DNA of 64,000 nucleotides from Odontesthes bonariensis (Eukaryota; Chordata; Actinopteri; Atheriniformes; Atherinopsidae), in the NCBI RefSeq assembly GCF_027942865.1, contig NC_134515.1, positions 18,126,227 to 18,190,226 on the forward strand, given 5' to 3'. A program made the translations under genes and the position numbers. The notes under the pieces were generated by a model. It was not told where the DNA came from. It saw nothing but the letters and a program-made list of their open reading frames with translations, and searched no databases. Numbering within the stretch: position 1 is the first letter of the stretch; each line of letters opens with the position of its first letter. Below, piece after piece: positions 10,070 through 22,300 of this stretch.

Positions 10070-11217
10070 GCTGAATACCTTACATTTACAGAGATTGCCT
10101 TGTGTTTTTCTTTCAAATTAAATTGTTAAACAGTTTTTGTTCAGTTTACTAAAATGATTGTTTAATACCATAAATTTACAGATATTATCTTTAAATACAC
10201 ATAATGTATTTTGATGTACAGTGTTTAAGTTTCCATTGTCCAATTCACTGAAATACCTAATACTGTAAATGTGCAGAAATTCCTATTTGATTAAAGATGC
10301 ATATTTAGTTTATACATGTGTCATTGTTGTTTTACTTGGGGAAACCACATTTATGCAGCAAATCAGTGTAGATGGACAAGACGGTTTCATGAAATGACTA
10401 CTAAATACCCTTAATTTACAGGGATTGGCCTTAAATACAGCAATCTTTGATGTATTTTTAATGTACTCTGCTTGTTTACCCGTCCAATGAACATTTTTAA
10501 ATCTTGTAATTCTTTAAAATTACAGAATAATACTGTAAATGGGCAAACGTTTATCGTTGGTTTAATGCATTTATAGCATTTTTATACATTATTTCTCAGT
10601 CATTATACATGAAAGAACAATATTTAAACAGGGAATTACTTTAGATAGATGAGGCCATTCCATGAAAAAAATACTAAAATACCCTTAATTTACAGGGACT
10701 GACCTTAAATGTAGCTATTTTTTATGTATTTAGCTTGTTTTTCCACTGCCTAATGGTTGTTTTTTAATATACTAATTCTCTAAAATGACAGATTAATACT
10801 GTAAATGGGCAGACATTTACCTTTAGTTTTATGAACCTAGTTCGTTTTTAAATGTTAAAACTTTGTTATTGTACATGGAAAACATAGTATTTTAACATGA
10901 AATTACTGTAGATGGACTGGGCTGTTTCCTAAAATAAATGATGTATACTGCAAAATTACAGAGATTAACCTGAAAGTTATCTTATTTTAATGTTTTTTGA
11001 CATAAAATGTATGTTATTTTACAGTAAGATGGCATTCATAAACTATAATATACTGTATTTTAAGTCATTTTGACTGTAAAATTTATTCTGTATTTTTACA
11101 GTTATTGTATGTAATTCTGTGATCCAGTTATTTACTGTAAATTTACGGTATCCGTTTGGAATCTTTGCTGCCAGTGCTTTTACCGTTTTTTTACAGTTTT
11201 CTTTTTTTTTTACAGTG
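10070..11217. repeat. Degenerate tandem repeat, ~270-bp unit
   Basis: The block 'AATTTACAG(G/A)GA...ACC/GCC' recurs at about 10083, 10172, 10412, 10685 and 10953; the last three are spaced by 273 and 268 bp. Within units, AATACTGTAAATGGGCA, a run starting GGGAATTACT or GAAATTACT followed by GTAGATGGA, and 'ACTAAAATACCC' also recur in order. The right end is TTTTTTTTTTACAGTG, the inverse of the sequence that opens the similar repeat at 3599. It is non-coding and strongly diverged. Confidence 0.75.
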
Positions 11218-12628
11218 CAGCTTTACCTTAGCTGCCATCCACGTAATTAAAAAAAAAAACAACAGGAAGATTCATTGACTTGACTAATTAAATGCATGGC
11301 AGCGGTTTGTCAAGAGCTGATAGTCTGAGACCAGACTCTGTGCAGGCATGTCTTAAAGCAAATAACCACCACCTTAACGGCATTAAAAATAATTATTTAA
11401 ATGGGTGGTCCTAAAGGACTGACTGCTTAAGCAAGAAAATCAGCTTCTTGCAGCCTGCAGCCTCATTGTTATCAAATGTAGCCTGCAGAACATGTCTAAC
11501 AATCTGATCTTACTGACCATAAAAGTTTCCTTACTCTCTGATGAGATGAACTGTCCTGCTCAGATGCTCCAGGTGATCAGCAGAGTTGAACAACCGAAGT
11601 CTATACTTCAAATCCAAATTGGACAGTTTTGTATGGTAGGAGCACACCAGGTACTCAGGTACTCATTTACTTTCATAGTAAAAAACATGAGGATGTGGGC
11701 ATGTTCTAACCAGGCCACTAACCTTCTCTGGTGCAGATTAAGCATCGTGGGCTAACTATTTATCCCCTTGGATCCAACTTTGCTGAACTGCTTTAAAGTA
11801 ACGGTCACGTTACTTTTTCTACAATTGTCGCCAACGACTCTATTGTTCAAAAGCTATACATCAGTTCAGAGGAATTGGGAGCCTATGTAGTGAATGCGGG
11901 GTGTTAAACCGTAAGCTGTGGGTTTAGACCTCAGCGACAAACGCAAAACCGCATTATTGTGGGGGAGAAAAATAGGCTGTTCTTACCGTGTGGAGCTGTG
12001 AGCCAATTGTTATCTGCACTTGACAGGCCTGTTGCATTGCGCCCCTCGCTCAATTCAACTCTGCTGGGAGGGCAAGAAAAGGGACGTTCAGACAGATGCG
12101 ACACCGCAGGCTGACTGACACTTAAAATGTCACTTTACAGACGATGCGTCTCTGTCTCTGTGTGGAGCGACGCACAAGCCCGAAACTGACGCAATTGGGG
12201 TGAAAAGTTTAAAGAACAATAACTTTGGGGCAAGATATATGATGAGGTTGTTTGTTGTTGTTTTTGTTATACAGCAGAGGAGTAGTTCTATTCAAAACAT
12301 TTACATTAACTGAATGTAATAACTAATAAGCGGAACAAAAGCAAGCAGCACATACCTGTGATTTATTTCCGTCCACGTCGATGCATTAATTTGAATTTAT
12401 TATTATTATTATAATAGTCTCTGCAAGGCGTGTGCGGGACCGGTGCGGGACTTTGAGAGGAACTGCTGCGGCACTCTTCTCTCCGAGGGTGACCGTGCCA
12501 TAACTTCGCCTCTACGCGCGGGAGTAGATGGATTCCATTGCACACCTCAGCATCGCTGGCTGTGCAGAAGAGCCGCAGAGAGCAGAGCCCTCACCGAGGA
12601 GAGCCACGTGACTGAGACGTAGCAGTGA
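11218..12628. other. Unassigned intergenic sequence
   Basis: No supported gene. 12060-12610 is more GC-rich, but no exon could be assigned. Confidence 0.4.
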
Positions 12629-12636
12629 ACCCCATC

Positions 12637-13894
12637 TAGGGTGACCAGATGAGGTTGGCTGAAATTCGGGACGGGGCGCGCGGGTGGGCTGACTTACATG
12701 TACAGTAATAAAATTCTTTGTCGTCGGTGTTCTAGTGTAGATTGGGTATAATTGCAATAAAAGACGCACACTCCGGTAATATGGCAAGTTCCAGTGTATT
12801 GGTATAAGGAAAACACCAGCGTGTTTCTTCCTACTGTTATGGCATTCGTGCAGTGTAGTTTACTACTAGCATGCAGTTTAACATCAGATTCTCCTCCGTG
12901 GGAAACGCCAAACTCCATTTTCCCTATTTATCAACATATTAAATTGGGGATTTTTTTAAAAGGCTTAGACAGGCTGGATATAGATAGTTAGATAGCTGGC
13001 TAGTTAGATATAGGACTACACAATTTAGTAACTAAATGTGTATTGATACTTTAAATAAGTATTTGATACGTTTTGCTTTATTTTATAACAGCATTGAACC
13101 AACAGAAATAAAATGCAGATGATGGCGCGTTCAACTTAGCCTACCTCCACATGTTTTACAGTCATTAAGTCCGCCGTGGGCAATACTGAAGTCACTATTG
13201 CATACAGTGCACCTCACCACAGCGTCATCATTCTTCACCTTCACTAGACATGGCTATACTTTAGTATATATTCTGCTGTAAAATGAGTCTTATATTTTCG
13301 TTTTTTACTCGAGGATTCACCCTCTGCCCTTTGGCAGGATGCACAGTTTTGAGTGGTGACTTAGGTGACTGTCAAAGTAAATCGAAGCCCTCCCACACCG
13401 AACGTTATTGGTTTATTTTGTTGACTAAACCAATCAGCGTGCTTTCTGACAAGCAGTCGCCTTGATTGCTCGTTGAACAGAGCATCGCTTTGGACAGATA
13501 CGCACAGATTTACACCTCTCCCCACACCCTTCTCTCTCTCGTGCCTGCGCAGTCGAAACGCGCATGGTTCACGAGTTATTATATTGCCTGCACGCTCTCA
13601 CTCGCATTGAAAAAAAAGGACACGCCCTCGCATAGTCTAAAATACTGGATATTTTATCCGACTCGCGGGCATCCGTGAGTAACTATCAATATCAGGGACT
13701 CCCGGAACTGCCGGGAGACTTGGGATGTCTGCATTGCAGCCGGGGCTGCGCAAGCAAGCAGCCTCTAGGTGGCACAGACGGCAGTAGCATTAGTTTGAGA
13801 TGTGTACTTTACCTGGGGTTAAAAAGTAATTATTTGGCATAAGTTTAATTTTCGGGACAAAAGCTTAGAATTCGGGACACATCTGGTCACCCTA
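12637..13894. mobile_element. hAT-type DNA transposon (1258 bp) with 8-bp target duplication
   Basis: The left end TAGGGTGACCAGATG is inverted at the right end as CATCTGGTCACCCTA. The 8-bp sequence ACCCCATC lies directly outside both ends (12629-12636 and 13895-13902). Subterminal 'ATTCGGGAC' is also inverted. The inside holds a remnant of a BED-like zinc-finger N-terminus on the minus strand but no catalytic domain, so the element is non-autonomous. Confidence 0.9.
13141..13247 (-). pseudogene. BED-type zinc finger remnant of a hAT transposase
   Basis: The minus frame reads through AVVRCTVCNSDFSIAHGG, matching the Cys-x2-Cys plus DFS-AHGG pattern at the start of zinc fingers in fish hAT transposases. 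The His pair that should follow is lost. Confidence 0.6.
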
Positions 13895-14290
13895 ACCCCA
13901 TCTGAGAACTCAGAGGGTGGGAGGAAAAAAACCCAAAAAAAACTACCTCTGCGGTCAAACCGTCGGAGCCACCGCACTGCACATACAGGCTTTTTGCTCC
14001 CTAAATACCCGCAAGCAGTATCTTTAATTTGCCTTTACGTTCAGTTAGACTGGCTGAAATCTCCTCAGCATTTGAGGCATCCATCTAATACCTGCTTTTA
14101 TTGGAAATATATAAGTACAGTAATGTCTGAGATAAGTGACTTCAATTTATGATTGCCAACCCTGGGACCGGTTTTTCCATCTCAGCAACGAATGCCAAAG
14201 AAAATGAATTGGTTAACCATGTAACACGGAGCAAAGGAGAAAATAATGAATACTTAACACATAAGAGGGCAGCTCAAAGTCAGGTTAAAG

Positions 14291-14296
14291 TTTATT
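14291..14296 (-). promoter_or_regulatory. lamtor5: Candidate lamtor5 polyadenylation signal
   Basis: AATAAA on the minus strand (TTTATT on plus), about 345 bases beyond the stop codon. It is the nearest canonical signal I noticed downstream. Confidence 0.45.
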
Positions 14297-14639
14297 CAGG
14301 GTTGTTACTCTGTGCATGACTACCTTGAATTGGATTTAAGAACAATGATGTTAACAAAAATACACAGGCAGACACACACAGCATTAAAGTGACTGCGCCT
14401 TACATGACACAGGAACTGTACATGACGTGAAAATAACTGCACAGCACAAAATTAGCAAGCATCCTTTTGTTTGAATATGGAATCAGAATATATGGAAAAC
14501 ACAGCAAAACAATGTGAAAACTCCAGTGTCTCTCTCTCTCTCTCAGATTTGTTTGGATTGTGTGACCTATGTTGTCTGTTCACATGTACGTTTCTTTACA
14601 ACAACAACAGAAAAAAATCTTCTCAGAGTCCCGCTATCT

Positions 14640-17600
14640 TCAAGATGCAATCTTGTGAACTGCTACTGTGATGGTCCCATGGCTCCTCACCAGAATGTTT
14701 CTAAAAAAAAAAAATAAAAAATAAAAAAAAATCAATGCAACCAGGCAAACATGCAACTAAATACCAACAACTGTAGAGGCAAAGTGGGACCAGTCAAAGG
14801 TGAAGAACAAACACGTCGTGCTGAGCATGTGTTAGCCTTTGACTGGCTAATCTTGTCGAACTCTCAGTCATTGACATCCAATATCATCAGAAAATGTATT
14901 GCCAACTAATGTATTAACAATCAGTTCAACATTCACATGCATAACTTTCTTATTGAGATGATGTGTCTTATCTTTTGTATCGTCATCATACTGAGTGTTA
15001 GCAGAAGAGTTAATAATCAGAACATTAGACACCTAATTTGAGATAATGTTAAAATGACTATTTAAAATGCATGGTACAGATATACTTAACGGTATAGTCT
15101 GCCATTATTGAGAGGTAATCTCACCACTGGAGTGGAAATTACTTCACAGATTTAATCACATTTATTTTTGATATTTGACATTAGGCCCAGCTTTCAAGTT
15201 CTTAAATTACACCCTAAGACATGCTGTCATACTGCAGACAATTATTATAAAGCTGTACAATTTTAAATAAATGACACACTCATTTTGAGAGTAGAAGTTA
15301 CTGAATCTGACGCGTGTTGTTTTAAAGAGTCCAGAAGGTGGCAGTCAAGCCACACAAATTATCCCACAGTAAAATTACAAACATCCCTCCATCCATCCCA
15401 GCTTTATCCTGTTCACAGTCAGGAGGGGCTGGAATATATTCCAGCAGCCACTGGGCAAGGCAGGCAATACCTTGGACACCCCATAACAGGGCTAATACAG
15501 AGAGGCAGGCAACTGTGTACGCTCAGACACGCAGATAGTTTAAAATCACCAATTAACATGGCATGCATGTCTTTGGACTGTAGACGGAAAGCAGAGAACC
15601 TGGAGAGAAACATGGAAAGGCTCCATCTGAAGTTCGCCCTACAGTCCACCTTGCTCTTAGAAAACGATCAACCACTGCTCCACCAGGCAGATCGAGGTAC
15701 TCTGGTTCTGGATCCCTTTCAAGTTATTGATCTCCACACACATGCGTATAAAAAAAAAGGAGGTGCAAGTGTGTCAAGTAATAAGAAAAGAAAAGAGTCT
15801 GTCCTCACCCCGAATCAGACTCCAGGCACACCGTCGGGGTGTCTGTTGGGTCTCTGGTGAGAGCTGAAGCTTCTTTGGCTAAAACGGACACAACCCCTCC
15901 ATGTTCATCAGACAAGGATCCGCGGCCTGCAGATATTTATATATAAAAAAAAACAAAAAAAAAACAAACAGACATCATACAACAAACAAATGCTGATAAA
16001 ACTTTCTACTGAGGATTTTGTGCATCCCAACACATCTTACTTTCAATTTTGGCCTCTTTCCTTCGAAAGCTGTGAACTACATTCAACATTTGAGAGGTTT
16101 GGTGAGTGTTTTTCATTTAGTCACAATGGTTTGATACAGGAAATGATACAAAAATGTATTTTCTCTGCCGTTTAGTTATCCCAGCTATCACAGGATCTTT
16201 CTTTTTAACAACTACTGTTTTAGACCCCACAGTGGCTCTACAGATTTTGAGGTGTTTAGGATTACCAGGTTGCAGAGGGCCTCCTCTTTTAAGCTTTATC
16301 GTCATCATTTTACATTCAGTGTGCGTTTGCTTTGTGTGGTGTTCAATTCATTCAAGTTTTCCCTCAACCAGTGAATGCTCCCTGAGTTACTTGATTCAAA
16401 ACAAGTCCAAAGCTGTGCTTTGGCATTTTGGGAACCTTAACTTCTTTCCAAAACACGCAAGCCTTAGTTAGATGTAAATTAGCTAAGGATGCAGGAAAAA
16501 TTATCATTTTTCCATGGGGGTCAAAGTTGTGGACAAGCAGCTGCACAGCAGAACAGTGATGCAAAATCAATAGTCTGATGAAACCTCTTCTTTTGCAGTC
16601 AAAGGGGAGCTTTGCTTTTTCTAGTTAGTCTATGAGTACTCAGAAAGTTTGCTTCGAACCTCAACTTGACCTCCACCGTTCTTGCCTGCTGCCATTTTTT
16701 AATTCAGTTATGAACTGAGGAAATGGCTACTTGAAAAAACATCCATCTTCTTATGACATTCGCCTGCTTTGTGGACATGAGTCATTTCAATTTTCAGAGT
16801 ACTAGACAGCTGTGAGGAGGAACCAAAGCTGCTGATTGTTAAGGCAAAGTTCGCTTCGCTTAGTCTGTGAACCAGCCATGAAATAGAGATAAAGGCCTGA
16901 GGAAGACACCACAGAGCTCAAACCTAAAATGCCTAAATTTGTGCGCCTGTCATTTTTCAATCTAAAATTGTACAAAATAATACACAAACACACTGCTGTA
17001 TATTGAATTATATACCAAATTGTTTATATATTATTGCAGAAAAGAATATCTAATCTTTAACTGCATGCCTTTTGAAGATTAGTTTGTGTTTTATTCAATT
17101 AACTATTCACATCTAAAATGAAAATAAAAAAGTTAAAGTGAGTATTCATGTTCTAGTTAAAAGGAAGACCTCATACCATTCGACTGTTTTTGATACTTTT
17201 TCTAATGATGCTCAATAATGACCAAGACTGAAGACTACTGAATGTTTTTGCAGTGTTATCCAACATGAATATCTCCATGAGAACGATTATCAACCGTGAC
17301 AATAGGAGTATAAATGATCTACTCATTATGAGTATAAATGCCCCAATTTAACACTACAAAATGGACAGCTTTGATAAAGATATAAAAATAAAAAATAAAA
17401 ACAGGAAAGCTTGATTTGTTTTTCAGGAATAAGAGGAGTTCTTGTTGCTTCCAAGAATATCTCAAATGTGTGAGTATGTTGAGTCTCTTTGATAGAATTT
17501 GATCACAGCGGTTTCCTGTTGACCTGCACTACTCTCAGAGGAGCTCGTCTCATCAGAAAAGCTAATCTCATCAGGCTCACTGTGCAAACCCTTATACTGG

Positions 17601-19360
17601 AAATGTTCATAGGTAACAGTAATCTGATATCGGATTATTCTGAGGAAAAACACTTCAGCAATTATGTCGTGGAAAAACTCACAGGAGCACACAGAGTTTT
17701 AGATATCGGTGACTGAATATGGAGTGTGTACTCATCACAATGGGATTGACAGGCCTCAGAGGGAGGGGGCAGACACAGAGTCTCCATGCTGTGTTTTGAA
17801 GATAGCAGCAGATTATGAGAGAGGTTGCACCAAGCCATGAGGTGTTTTAGAGAGTTGTCATGGCAAATATTCAGCATTTCTAAAAATTGGAGTTTCAAAT
17901 GACACACCTTTAATTAGGAGGGGAAAAGCAGCAATGAGAGCCATTGGTAACTGACTTAACCAGTGGTTAAGTCAATTGTCAAGTTAATTGTTAAGTTAAT
18001 TGTCATACACTGTGGCAGTAAAATGAAAATTAAAAAAAATTCTACAGCAAATTAGAAAACACCACATTTCACAAAAATAAAAAAATGATTTAACTTGAGA
18101 TGATGGCATTTCATTTGAAAGGGCAGACGGTGTGTATCACTCTCATCGGTCACCTTAAACTAAGAACATTTGCAGCTGTCATTGAGATGTTTTTGTCGTT
18201 GGTCACTAAATTCTGAGACAATGCTTTTTGACCAGATTTAGGCAAAAAAAAACAAACTGAGATATGTAGGCTGCGGATTAGTTATCATGTATAAACTATA
18301 GCTACTATAAACTAAGTGTAAACTTTTCAAAATACAACTTGTGATTTTTGAAACCATTATCCTATTTATGAAATAGGATTATTTCATAAATTATTCTATT
18401 TTTAATAGGATAAAAATAGGACAGACAGACAGCAGTCCTCTAGAACCGCAGGTTGTTGTTGCTGTGGGCTTTTCAGCTCGATCTCCCACAGTAAAGTTCA
18501 CACCCATAATCAGGCTCAGATACTCGGAGAAGTTGCAGCTGAGGGCCACAGCAGCAAATTGGCAGGCTTGAGAGGACAAGTGCCTCATTTGACAATATCA
18601 AATACTTTTATATATAGCACCTATGATAGCATTTCTAACTACTTACTTGTTATGGCATGACAAATTATTAATGTATACGTAGAGTTTGACTTATCTCTGG
18701 CATGGGTGTAAAACCTGATATAGTACAAATGTTAGATACCACAGTTCAGTTTGTGTACAATGCCGAGGGGTTGCTCCAGAGTCTGTTAAGTAATGTTGTG
18801 CATCACTGTTCCCAATAACACGTTCACCATGTTTGTTGGCTTTCGATCTTATTCAACGGGCTATCAGGTTTACAGTGTGATTAATTAGTTTACAAGATAC
18901 ATTTAATCTTCATTTAAACATCTGTAAACGATCATTTAAAAAATATATATCTTACAGAAACATTGCTTTGATTAATAAATAATTAATTCTCTATTACAAA
19001 ATGAACATAGCTAGGCTACTAATAGTAAAGTAGGCTACACCCCTCTGATGGACGCTGCGGTCATCCAGCTCTATTGAGTTCCTACTAATAGATACTTTGC
19101 CCCGTAAACGTAAAGTTTACTGTGAAGGTATTTGATGGATTTTCTCTAAAACTTTGAACAAGTGACTAAGCGGTATCTTACAGCCCAAGTTGTGTCCTTG
19201 TTGATCCGTGCAGAGCACACCGACAACAGCTGGATTCCTCATGCTGACGAAAAAACACACACAAAGTCGTCTTCAGCGTAACATACTGTAAAATACAAAC
19301 ACCGCTCCAAGTGGTTTAAACTCACGTGTCGTCGAGATGCTGTTCGAGGGTCGACTCCAT
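14640..19360 (-). CDS. lamtor5: Ragulator complex protein LAMTOR5 (HBXIP)
   Basis: Four coding exons, read on minus: 19360-19326, 19243-19182, 15926-15809 and 14700-14640. They join in phase to 91 residues, the same length as the short human protein as I recall it. Exon 1 reads [11 protein letters not shown], exon 2 [19 protein letters not shown], exon 3 [20 protein letters not shown] then VCLESDSG, and exon 4 ends [10 protein letters not shown]. All introns are GT-AG. LAMTOR5 is a small roadblock-fold subunit of Ragulator, which holds Rag GTPases on the lysosome surface for amino-acid control of mTORC1. The start was chosen for family agreement; it lies in a CpG-containing region with no nearby alternative. 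The gene is divergent from prok1. The large intron 2 (15.9-19.2 kb) holds unexplained open frames. Confidence 0.95.
15370..15625. repeat. Teleost interspersed repeat in the lamtor5 3' intron
   Basis: The sequence has the common fish-repeat words CATCCATCCCAGCTTTATCC, TCACCAATTAACATGGCATG and CATGTCTTTGGACTGTAGAC. The same family occurs in reverse orientation, split in two, at 46.80-46.89 and 47.63-47.75 kb. It has no coding capacity. Confidence 0.7.
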
Positions 19361-19500
19361 CGTTCCCAAATTGTAAATAAGTGGGAAATTCAAAGTTTTC
19401 GACCCTAAATTCTGTTTTTGTTGTTGTCCGCTTCCTCAACGCTTCCGGGTAGGGTCATATGACCGTCACGTGTACTAAGAGTTCCGATGAGGACCAAAGA
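19361..19500 (-). promoter_or_regulatory. lamtor5: Candidate lamtor5 promoter
   Basis: Just upstream of the start codon is a short CpG-containing region with an ETS-like site (GGAAGCG on minus, within CGCTTCCGGG on plus, about 19439-19448) and GTCACGTG at 19465-19472. GTCACGTG matches most of the CLEAR element bound by TFEB/MITF factors at lysosomal genes, which would suit a Ragulator subunit. No TATA box was seen. Any CACGTG-binding factor, such as USF, could use the same site. Confidence 0.5.
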
Positions 19501-19615
19501 ACGTGAAGCGCGATTAAATAATTATGAAGACCGGCCGAGAAAACGTGACAGTAAGAAGCACTGTGAATTATTCAAACATACGAGTCGTGCAGTTTTTGTA
19601 ACATCACATGTGTTC

Positions 19616-19616
<1 letters not shown>

Positions 19617-19646
<30 letters not shown>
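19617..19646. repeat. (GATA)n microsatellite
   Basis: Seven uninterrupted GATA units. Confidence 0.95.
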
Positions 19647-19699
19647 CTGGTTACATTATTAAACCCCGCTGCACTAAATTTCATCGCTGATCTGTCACT

Positions 19700-20870
19700 T
19701 TTGTCATTCAACCCTTCCCTAGAAATGGATAATGTTATTCAGAGTTGCATAAATATATAATCAGATTACTTTAATCATTTTTCCCTTCTTGAATATAAAT
19801 TGCACTTGTAATTAATTTTCCATTGTGTTCTTCTGGACTGCACAAGCTGTCACATTCATATGACGCTCATGAAATAAGTCTAAGTTGCTTAAAATATCTC
19901 CAGTCACATGCTCTGCAGTCTTAAAACAGTTACTTGGAGAGCTGCAGCAGCTTTGCTTAATGGCGCTGTCACACACAGAACAGTGAAATCATCTCCAGAA
20001 ACACAATCTTCTCCGCCAGAACAGCTATCGCCAGAATAATAACAAAAAAACTATGTGAACATGAATCAAGATAACAATCACTGACATAAATTGAACTAAA
20101 CCAATGCCTTTTAAAAATTCTGAACCTGAAACATAGTATTGATTTTGTCACTTGAGACAGGGACCTTTTTTTTTTTGCAGCCTCCCACTGAAGGGATTTC
20201 TTAATGTGCCTTCTTCTAAAGTTTGCTTCAGACCTGTGGCCTCACCTTCCTGCATAATTTCTGCTGCCTATCCCAAGATGGTGAGACGTCAGTGCTCCTG
20301 CTGACAGGGCAGAACTGGGTGAATGCAATTATGTGACCGCTGCACTGGAGAAATCCATCACCTGCGTAGCAGCAGGGTAATGTCCTGCTGACTAACCCAT
20401 GGGCTACAACCCCCCTCCTTTCCTCTAACTCTTCTCTCTTAGACTCTCCTCTTCTCACACTCATATTTCTCTTCTTGCATCTTAAATCTCGGTCTGCCCG
20501 CTCCTGCTGTGACCAGCTGCCCATCACTGTCTAAGGAAAGACGTAGGCAAACATGCGTACAAGTGCAGGTTTATGCAGGCAGACTAATTTACAGGATCTA
20601 CATGTTATAGTGTCTTCCCTGATCACATTGATCACATGCATGTCTATGCATGGGACACACACACCTCATCTCATCTTTTGTAACACATGACCACTTTACA
20701 ATCACAGCAGGTCTGCAGATGAGCTGGGCAAAAATAGAGGTCTTTCTCAGTGTCAGTGTATCACCATCCTGTCGTAGTGTGTAATGCCAACTTTTATCTG
20801 TTATCCAGGGACATTAAGACTCATTATTCCTATTCTGGTGTCCATTTAGTGACACTCCAGCTTAATAAGC
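19700..20870. other. Unassigned intergenic sequence between lamtor5 and a LINE fragment
   Basis: No coding exon, RNA gene or clear repeat was recognised. Confidence 0.4.
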
Positions 20871-20884
20871 AATTTTACAAGGAG

Positions 20885-21394
20885 CTTCGAGCAAGAATCT
20901 CACCACGTCAGGAATGAGGAGGTTGAGGTTACAAAACAGTGCAAGTACCGCGGGTGTACACCTTAACAACAGGAGGAGTAACACTGACGCTATGTGCATG
21001 AAGGGGTTGAATACACTTTCTTTCAGCGTGTGCAGTAAGATGCTAGAGATCTTCTGCCATTCTGTGGTGGCGAGAGCCATCATCTGTGCAGTGGTCTGCT
21101 GGAGGAACAGCATCAGTGCCAGTGATGCGACCAGGGCTGATAAACTTGTCCATAAGGCTGGAAAAATTCATTGGACCGGACCTGGAGATGTTTGAGTCAG
21201 TGAGGGACAGAAGGGCAAGGAACAAACTGCTGTCCATCATGGACGATCCATCCCACTCTCTCCATGAGTCATTCCAGAAAAGGTGGAGCTCATTCTCCGA
21301 CAGACTCATTCAGCTCCGCTGTCAGAAAGAAGTGCTTCACGAAATCCTTCATACCATTCACAATTTTATCGTACAACGACTCACCTCTGTGTAA
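20885..21394 (+). mobile_element. LINE ORF2 3' fragment with frameshift
   Basis: The plus strand reads like the C-terminal end of a fish non-LTR retrotransposon ORF2: VCSKMLEIFCHSVVARAI, then AVVCWRNSISASDATRADKL. After a frameshift near 21160 it continues with EMFESVRDRRARNKLLSIMD and RLIQLRCQKEVL. Only the part after the reverse transcriptase core is present. The copy is 5'-truncated and inactive. Confidence 0.75.
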
Positions 21395-22300
21395 CAGGGG
21401 AAACACAATTGTAAACAATTGCAAACACAACTGATAACTACATTAGAATGCACATCCGTATTTTACGTCTTTTACATTTTGTAGATGAACCATCGTAATT
21501 AGTTTCATTTCCTGCTCATACTTATTTTTTGTTGTTGTTAACGTCTTTTCCATTTTCTACTTTTTTTAAAATACATTTTTCATATTATTCTTGCCCTTCT
21601 GCTTTTTGCACTTGCTGCTATGAGGGTGTCCTCACGTGACGGAGCACTCTTATGGCCTTTCACTGTGCACTGAATACAGACAAATAGCTTGATTTGTGCA
21701 TGCCATAATATAATGATTAAGAAACCTCCTTTTGAAATGAAGCCCAGTGCTTGAGTCGGCCCGTGGTGATTTAAAAAATTAGTTTTGTGATTAGTTTTGT
21801 CTTTGCCGCTTGAGACAGATGAATAATTCTGGACTTTGCAACACATGTGTCCTTTTCACCGAATAAAGCGTAATTTCTATTTTTTTGTGGGAAAAAAAAC
21901 AACAACTCCTGAGCTGTTTGGTGTATATTTTTCTTAGTTTGAACTGCTTGAGTCATGGAAACTTCGACAAGCTCAATCTCAGACTAAAGGAGACATACAG
22001 TCAAACCTCAACAGGCAAAGAGCTACAAGTTGACAGCTGAGAGCCTCCGTATGATGACAAAGCTTCTGAGCAGACAGGCAGAGAGGGCGTGGTGAGATGT
22101 CAGACATGAGGAGGGAGGAGAAAGCGTTGGGTTGGGGGCGCAGGTGGATAAAGAGAGGAAGAGAGAGAGGCTCCCCTCTCTATCTGAGGAGTTCTGCGAA
22201 CCTTCATGACTGCCTGAAGAGTCTGGGACCCGGTGCGAGGTGCTGCAGAGTCTGTGAACTGTTGAGACGATTGAAAGTGTCTAGGTCTCCTGTTGTAGTC
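21395..22300. other. prok1 upstream region and 5' UTR
   Basis: Apart from short frames I see no gene. 22080-22300 is purine-rich (GAGAGG runs) and must contain the prok1 promoter and leader; no clear TATA box was identified. Confidence 0.4.

Noticed and set aside
3599-11217. A single 7.6-kb transposon running from CACTGTA10 to T10ACAGTG
   Set aside because: The inverted ends are short and low-complexity, no target duplication was seen, and the interval contains several unrelated elements. It is kept only as an alternative in the findings.
18391-18588. Minus frame taken at first as lamtor5 exon 3
   Set aside because: It does not match the family. The true exons 3 and 4 were found at 15926-15809 and 14700-14640, with correct phase, splice sites and total length.
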